64,000 bases of DNA, from positions 17,122,501 to 17,186,500 of the forward strand of contig OW285190.1 of the NCBI GenBank assembly GCA_935421135.1, given 5' to 3'. The stretch comes from Bugulina stolonifera (lineage: Eukaryota; Bryozoa; Gymnolaemata; Cheilostomatida; Bugulidae). Shown here piece by piece: positions 51,401 through 60,400 of this stretch. The notes under the pieces were generated by a model that saw only the letters and a list, made by a program, of their open reading frames with translations, made no database searches and was not told where the DNA came from. A program made the position numbers and the translations under genes. Each line of letters begins with the position of its first letter. Position 1 is the stretch's first letter.

Positions 51401-54400
51401 AAACGTGCCTAATATAATGTATTATTATACTAACCAAACCAGGACCCAAGTCACTGATTGGGATTCTAGGCAACTGTAGAAGCCATGTTATAAGTATGAG
51501 TGCATGTCTTATTAGGAATATACTCTGTTTATTATCTCACAGAGCCTCCTTCACCAACTGATCTGTCATTCGGTTTACCAACACAAGTTACTCAACCTGG
51601 TAGAAAGAGATGGAGATATACAGTCACATGGAAGGTTAGTACAACAGTTTGTGGTCTGTATATAATTATTATTTTATTGAATAGGTTGGGAGCACATTAT
51701 TACCTAGCTAACCTTAACTAAAAATGGAAGGGATTTGACGCTACGCTATGCTATATAGACTTACAAAGTAATGAGGCCTCACATCGGTAAATTTTACATT
51801 GTTTCCTGCAGGAACCGGAAACCTATCGCTGTATACACCCAACCAACCCATACAAGACACAGATTGATAGTAACTCTCCAGTAACCAACCATAACCAGAA
51901 CTCATACATTCTGTACAGAGATGGAGGAGAAGTAGTAACAGTTAGAGTTTGGTTAAGAGATAAGAATGAAGTTCTATCTGATGTTGTTACTAAATCTATC
52001 ACTACTTCAGTAGTTAACCTCCGTGAGTACAATCTACCAACAGAGGTGTTATTTACCTTCCGATTTTGACTGAGAAATAATGTAAACACATTGTAGGAAA
52101 TTTGCCATCATTAAAAAGTTGGTATCAGCAAATTATTCACTTTTAGTCTACGACATGTAATTAGTCATATTACATTTTGAATTTTTATTATTGGTAATAA
52201 TACTATTTTATGTGATCTTTCTCTTTAGCTCCTCAAGTGGCACCAAGAAACTTCCAACTAACAACTGTATCTCCATACCATGTGACTCTAAGTTGGGATC
52301 CTGTACAGTATCCTAATGGACAAGAGAGTGGGATTGTATATCAGGTAGTATAACTTAGAGCTGACATAGTTCTGACTACAAACATCTCAAAATTGCTTTA
52401 CTTAAAAACCAAAAAAAGGACCAGAAAATGCACATTGCATTGAAATGAATTGAAACTTAACACTGTCCATTTTTTTTCCAAACAGAAATTAAAATCACAC
52501 TAAACTCTAAATTCTACACTTTCAGTACAACTGTAATTCAAATGGTTGGACAAACATACTAAAAGATAAGACAGTTCGTGGATTTACACCAAACACTCTG
52601 GTATCATGTAAGATCAGAGCTAGAAGAGGAAGTAACAGTGCTGGTAACAGAGACAGTGAAGAGACTGCTGAAAAGACTGTTAGAACACCTTGTCCACAGA
52701 GTAAGTATATTCACTCTAAATACATTTGAGCACCTGAGTATAACCTACATGCACACCATGCTAACTAATTAGACTATGGCTGGCGCATTTACATTTATAT
52801 ATTCCATCATATACACTCCATTAACAAAGCATCCAGTAAAGGATTTTATATCAATATTTTAGTAATTATCATTTCTAGCGTATTCACTTAAAAATTGTTT
52901 TATTGATTTGGAAGCATGAGTAGGACAAATAATTTAATTAATGCTTCTTGTCCACAGAGCCTCCTTCACCTACTGGTCTATCATTTGGATCACCTGAGCA
53001 AAAGCCTAATTCTGGGAGACAGAGATGGAAATATACCATTAGTTGGCAGGTAAGAATGTATTTGCATAACAATGCCTTGATATCTAAAAGAATGTGATCA
53101 ATTGGACTTTTTGCCATTAAGATCCAATGAGGTTATTATTTTACACCAAACAACTAAATATCATAGACTCTATGCATACACTATGCATAAATACCAGGTA
53201 TACTTTCACAGGAACCTGAAACATATGGTTGTATACACTCAATAAACCAATACAAGATACAGATTGATAGTAACTCTTCAATAACCAACCATAACCAGAA
53301 CTTGTACATTCTGTACAGAGATGGAGGAGAAGTAGTAACAGTTAGAGTCTGGTTAAGAGATGAGAATGAAGTTCTATCTGATTTTGTTACTAAATCTATC
53401 ACTACTTCAGTAGTTAACCTCCGTGAGTACTAACTACATTATACTGTTGTCAAATTAAGTTGCAATATACTATTTAACTTTTCATGTGTTATCTGCTGCT
53501 AGCATCATTTTCTACCAATTTAATTAAAAACTCCAACAAACATCATGTAAAGTGTCGCTTCAAAATTTCAGATAAAATGAAAACAACAGTCCAACATTGT
53601 CATTGTGTTATATCCTCCCAAATGATTTTTTTGGCTCAATGTAATCATTTTCAGCTCCTCAAGTGGCACCAAGAAACTTCCAACTGACAGCTGTATCTCC
53701 ATACTGTGTTAGTCTAAGTTGGGATCCTGTACAGTATCCTAATGGACCGGAGAGTGACATCGTGTATCAGGTAAGGCATGTAGTTGTATCCATACGCAGT
53801 ATGTGCATCAGTTTAGTAACATCTTTGTAGTATGAACATTATTGACACTTTGGCATGCACATTTAGATGATTCTCAAAATGGTTCAAACCTTTGAAGTTC
53901 AGAAGAGGGAAATTTTGTAAATTCTGTTAACTAACTCTAAACTTAGTTGGAAAACACTATTACTCGAATGTACAATTACAGAGAAAATGTCATTTCTGTG
54001 ATTTTAAAGAAAAAAATTTCCCTTTTAAATAAACTCTGACTTTTATCTCAGATTGTCCTTCCAGTACCATCATTGTTCTTCTGATGTCTATACATAAATC
54101 TTACCTTGGGTTACGATTTACCATTTAGTATGATGGCAGCAATGTTTGCTCACCATGTGTGGTACATACACAGCAAAATGTATAGTACGAGTAATACATG
54201 TGAACCAAACCAATGACTTGCATGGATATTATCATTTGATTTTTATGATTTGTATGCTTTTATTCTGCGACTTATAAACAGTAATGTTTCAATCATACAG
54301 TATTGAGCATATAATTTCCTTGAGATGTTGGCAGATTATTCTAATAAGTATATGCGTTTCCTTTACAGATGAAATGTAGAGACAACACATGGTCCAATGT

Positions 54401-57400
54401 ACCTCCATCGAAACAAGTGTGTGGATACAGACCATATGAGTTGGCTAGATGTGACATCAGAGCTAGTAGAGAGAGTAACAGTTATGGTAATAGAGACAGT
54501 GAGACAGCTGATAGCAGTGTGAGAACTCATTGTGCTGGTGAGTTGATAAGTCATACTAACCTTCATGTAACGTTGCAGAACACAAGGCAAGCACTGTAAA
54601 AGTTGTTTTTCTCCTGATTTTGAATTTTTGCTCACCATTTTGTCATTTTCAATATTTTGAAAGCTGCATTGGAATATTTTAGTTGTGAATATATATATTT
54701 TTATAGAATCTGAGCTGCCAACAGATCTGTCTACATATTTCACACAAAACAGATATAAACCAGATGGATCAGATAGAAGGAGGATAAGAGTCAGGTTCAA
54801 TATACCTGACAATGTAAGATACATCTATATCTACGGTCTGCACAAGTGTAACTGTTTATGCACATGTACTATACCATGTAGATAAGGGAAATTGTGTTTT
54901 GTTATGAAATTTTATTTTAAAATAGGAACTTAAATATAGGCCTACATTATTGATAATGCAATATCTATTCTATTCATATGAGTAGTAAAGTCTAACTTCC
55001 AGTTACTGGGAGAAGGAAGCTTTAATGTCTTTGCTAGAAGAAAGGTAATAAACAGGTTGTATCCCCAGCACTATAGTTTTTATATGGGTGACAGATTAAC
55101 TCACTATAACATCCAGCATCAAGCAGGTTATAAGTAGTGTGCTTTACTTTTATTTTAACAGGATATCACCATAAACTGTAAAGAAATAAAATCTAAAGAG
55201 TTCAGACTGAAGGGTACCAAGGACTATACATATAATAATCAATATATAAATAGACTCTTACCCAACTCTAAATATGAAATAGAAGTAAAAGTAGTGAATG
55301 ATAAATATCTGGTGAAAATTGTATCATGGGAGATAACTACCATAGAACTAGGTAAGTGTATTATGCACATGCATATACAGATGCATGCAGCCTATTATAG
55401 AAAGGGAAGTTTGTGTTTGTTTGTCACACATGTGTGTTTTGTATTCTTGTTATTTACTGCATATTGCGCTAGAACAACTTGGTTTGACTGGCTGGGATCT
55501 AAAAAGTTATATATATTAACATATTTTTGCTTTCCAAACTAATATTCAGATTTACTAACCACCCATTCACTTACAGAAGCTTCTCCATGAATTATATTAA
55601 TGTTATACAATACATGTATGTATTGTTGAATAGTCAGGTTCGTAATATACTTAGCGTAGTTAGGTACGTCTTCACTCACCGAAGTTCATGAAGATAAGGT
55701 TGAATAGTCTTCTTAATCCTCTCGGCTTGTAGCGTAGTCTTTCGTTGTCCGGTTGGCCAATCAGCTCCGACCTTTAGCGTAGTCTCTTACGAGACGCTTA
55801 GAATAGCCGTAATGACTATATAACATGTATATTACAGAACCGTATACAGCTCCAGTTACCACAAGGAATGATTCCTATAATCAGAGTTGTGTATTTCTTG
55901 GTTGGAATTCACCTGTAGAACCTAATGGAGTCATAACCAGATACCAGGTATTATAGCAGTGCTATGATTTCTATTTAGCCAACAAATTTAATTTATATAT
56001 GGCAAGTTTCATTATACAGTGTACATGAATTTAGTAATCTGGCTGTAATAGTCTGTAATTTGTAACTTTTGGCGTAGAAAGTAACTATTCAAGATGAGCA
56101 GGGAAATCCAATTTCAGTCTTCCTCCACAAAATGTGCGAAAATAATTGAAGCAATCGCAGTGTAACTTTCGGTGCAGAAACAAATTATTAGAGATTAATT
56201 GTCTGTAAAACTAATAAATTGCACTTCTGTAGGACGTGAATACCAGAGCACACAAACATTGAGTTATTATTTTAGCAGTGTGCAGCATTCTACAGATCCT
56301 TGTCTATTATGACTTGATTTCACTACACTTTGCGAGGCATGTACATGTACATCAAGTAAATACTGTTTGTGATTACAACTTATAGCACAGATACTTTCTG
56401 GAAGACACTACACCACCACCATCTTGGTTGGACTATGGGCCACCGCAGACTGAGAACAGTCACATATCTTGTGGCTATAAAACTGGAGACTTGGTCACTT
56501 ATCAAGTGAAAGCAAGGACAGCCATTGGTTATGGTCCTCAGGCTACTGGAAACATCAGAGTGACATGTGGATGTAAGTCTTAATCTAAAAATTAATATTT
56601 CTAGTTGTAGACTATTAATACATATTGTAATTGTCGATGGTGAGGTAGAGTTGGTTTGTCAATAAATCTGTCATTCTTCCATTTTTCTACAAACTGAATG
56701 TTTAATGTCTTTCAACAAACCTGCCAGTTTTGACGTGCGAAGCTTACGTATTGTGAATTTAATCAAATATGATTTACCAATGCATACTATAGTTAGATGT
56801 GAGCAGCAGGGTGTAGATGGTGTACTATTTCATCAAGGTGTCGTCTTTCTTTGAACTAGATCTTACCAATCAGCTAGTTTCAAAGTAAGACACTTACCTG
56901 CTGTCATATTGTCACAATGTATCATCTAACCATTGCTGCTTACCAAGACATATATTTAATTACATGATCCTCCACCAACAGCTACAGTGACTGTAAATCT
57001 GATTTTCTATGACTATTTACAGCTGTGTGCACTGTATATGTAATACCTCAACTTGTATTGTTCATGTATAAATGCACTTATACAGTGTAGATTAATCACA
57101 CACTCATTGTGCCACATATAAAGTTTTTCACTATCATCTTCAGTTCCATCCATCCCAGAGTTCCAGGCATTGAATGAAACACATAAGGTAGCGGAAAGGG
57201 AGAGAATCAGACTAAATATATCTTGGATGGTAAGTCCTGCCAAATCGGTCTTGGGATTAAATTTGTGTTTTAGTAGCAATTTCCTGTTTAATCGCAGTGT
57301 TTATTGTTGACAGGATATTGGACCTGTAACATGTTAATTAATATCATGTTTCTGCAACTACAGGAGTCGAACCCGGCATGTGTATCTATCCTCTACTACA

Positions 57401-60400
57401 ACCTAACTATGCTGTTGAAGTCAGATAGATTCTTCCACAACAAATATCTTCCAACTGATGATAGAGAGATGGTGATAGGAGACTTAGATCCATACACAAA
57501 CTACACAATAATACTGATAGCTGTTAACAATGCCTTTAATGTATCCTCTTCAGAACCACGCTATATTCTCACTACAGAGTTAGGTAATCTTTTGCCATGT
57601 CAATTGAAAATACACATGCACTATTTTAAATAGTGATTATGTATTATATTTTTAAATACATGTACTTATGTGTATTACTTTATCTCATCAAACGCTGCTA
57701 GACTACATTCAGCGACAGGTACTCTTATTATCTATTATATTTACAAGTACTTACTTGTACAACTTTATACCATTCCATTCAGATGCAGCATCTCTTGCAT
57801 GCTGTCTAAACCTTTACCATGAAGCGGCCAAAGTGTTATGAAATCTGTCCCATTCCAGTCAAGACTTTATCCTATCAAGCAGCCACAGTATCATCACATC
57901 TCTCCGATTTGTTATCTCTAGCTGAGATTTCGGTACCGAATATATAATATTGAATCACATTTTATTCCAAAATGGAAACGTTGGTCTCGTGGTAGGATTG
58001 CTGATCTTTCAACCGACAGGTCTAGGTCTAGGGGTATAAACTCTGCGGTAGAGTTAGTAATGTACTTATCTCCAGTCAATCATAGGAAATGCACATAGAG
58101 GTTCGGAGGAACCACTATGCAGCTGATCTTTAGAATGGCTTACATTCAAGAGCCCGTAATGTATACTGTATGTACAACAACTCTCATAGTTCAATGTAAT
58201 ATTTTGTAGCTCCATATGATGGACCAGCTCTGATGGAACCAGATTTCAACTTCTCCTGTGTTTCTCTTAGCATCCACGAACCAGCAGAACCAAATGGAGT
58301 TATCTCACACTACCAGGTTAGACTTAGTTCCAACATGGCAATGAAATCCTGCGCGGAAATATGTATTGGAATAATATTAGATAAAAATATGTCTTGCCCA
58401 TCCATTTATCATGATGATAAAATATTTCCCAGATTAACATTATTCTTGGCCGAAGGACTGCTCATATTTCAAAGTTTAAATTATCTAAGCACGGTTATGT
58501 TGGCAATATTATTGTTAACCTCAATCATACTTACATTGCTATTTACAAAGTTATACTATAAAAAACCCTCTTCTATACAAACAGGTCTCCTGTGACTATG
58601 CCAGCTCTGAGACAAGTACTTATACAAACATCTCAGTAATGGAAGCACAACCTCACACTGTCTGTGGATTTAGATCTGCTGAAAAGATAGAGTGTAGAGT
58701 TAAAGCTGTTAATATAGCTGGAGAGAGTCCTGTTACATTAGTGACTGGATACACACGGGTTGAAGGTCTCAATATTATATACATGTAGAATTATATTGCT
58801 AAAGATACATTATATACATTGTGTTTTCATGTAAATGTGTGCAAGCTATGGTCGTTGTGTAGCAGTCAATAAAAACAACGTTGACAAGTAAATTAGAAGC
58901 TGATTTAGTCTGTTGAGTCTAATATATTCTTAGAAATAATTTGATAAAAGACAGCATAGTGCTAAGTTTGCTAAACTTATATTATTTACAGTTATAGGAT
59001 TTGAACCAGTCAGAATTGACAAAGTAGATGCACAAACAGAGCTCACCATATTTCCTGCCAAGATAGACACAAATTTTGTGGAGATCAGGTAAAGCATCAC
59101 ATATTTTAATGTTTTAAAAACCATAACAAATGATATTATTATCATCTTAGAGTTATATTTCATCTTGTAACTGCACTGCGAGTCAAAATGCATTATCTTA
59201 TAAAATTGATTTGATTGAGTTTTTTATTCACTTGCATTGGATTTTACTTTGAAAAGTTATAGCAGGTATTAGTTAAAAGAAATGAACTAAAGAACAGTGA
59301 CTCAAGAATTGGTTTCTTACCAGCTTTTTCTGAAGTTGTAAAGGTTGAAATAATTAGAATTTGTGCATTGAAATTTAACTCATCTGTCTCCTTTCAAAGC
59401 ATATTATTTATGTAATCTTATTTTGACAGATCATACATAATGGTTGTGAGTGAGTTCATTATTGGAGATCACCGTTGTATTCAGGAAGTGCTAACCAACT
59501 ACGGATCTACCAGTTCCAATAATAAAACGTGTTACATTGCTGCTGAAATACCAGCTACCTTTGTGACTAGTGGTGGATTCAGACAAATTCTGGGTGATGG
59601 AAAGGTTTATTTTGGTAAATTCCTCAACAGGCAGCTACGTCAAGATGTAACGTATACAGTTTCCATGGCTCTGTACATCATAAAGGTAGGGCACTAGAAA
59701 CAGATTAGGCTGCATGGTCCCTTCATGCTTCTTGCATTATATTTGGCTACTATTCTCTGTTTCTGAATGTTGGAAGCTGTGTTGTGAAAATACATGTACA
59801 GTCCACACAATATAGACGCATAATGTAGCATAATGTAGACACATAATGTAGACGCACAATGTAGATGTATAATGTAGATGTATAATGTAGATGTATAATG
59901 TAGATCTATAATGTAGATGTATAATGTAGATGTATAATGTAGATGTATAATGTATAATGTACAATGTAGATGTATAATGTAGATGTATAATGTAGATGTA
60001 TAATGTAGATGTATAATGTAGATGTATAATGTATAATGTAGATGTATAATATAGATGTATAATGTAGATGTATAATATAGATGTATAATATAGATGTATA
60101 ATATAGATGTATAATGTAGATGTATATAATGTAGATGTATAATATAGATGTATAATGTAGATGTATAATGTAGATGTATAATGTAGATGTATAATGTAGA
60201 TGTATATAATGTAGATGTATATAATGTAGATGTATATAATGTAGATGTATAATGTAGACGTATAATGTAGATGTATAATGTAGATGTATAGTGTAGATGT
60301 ATAATGTAGATGTATAATGTAGATGTATATAATGTAGATGTATAATGTAGATGTATAATGTAGATGTATAACGTAGATGTATAATGTAGATGTATAATGT

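Noticed and set aside
54363..54824. 153-residue minus-strand frame
   Set aside because: Antisense shadow of gene B exons 29 and 30, which have matched splice sites and FN3 pattern on the + strand.
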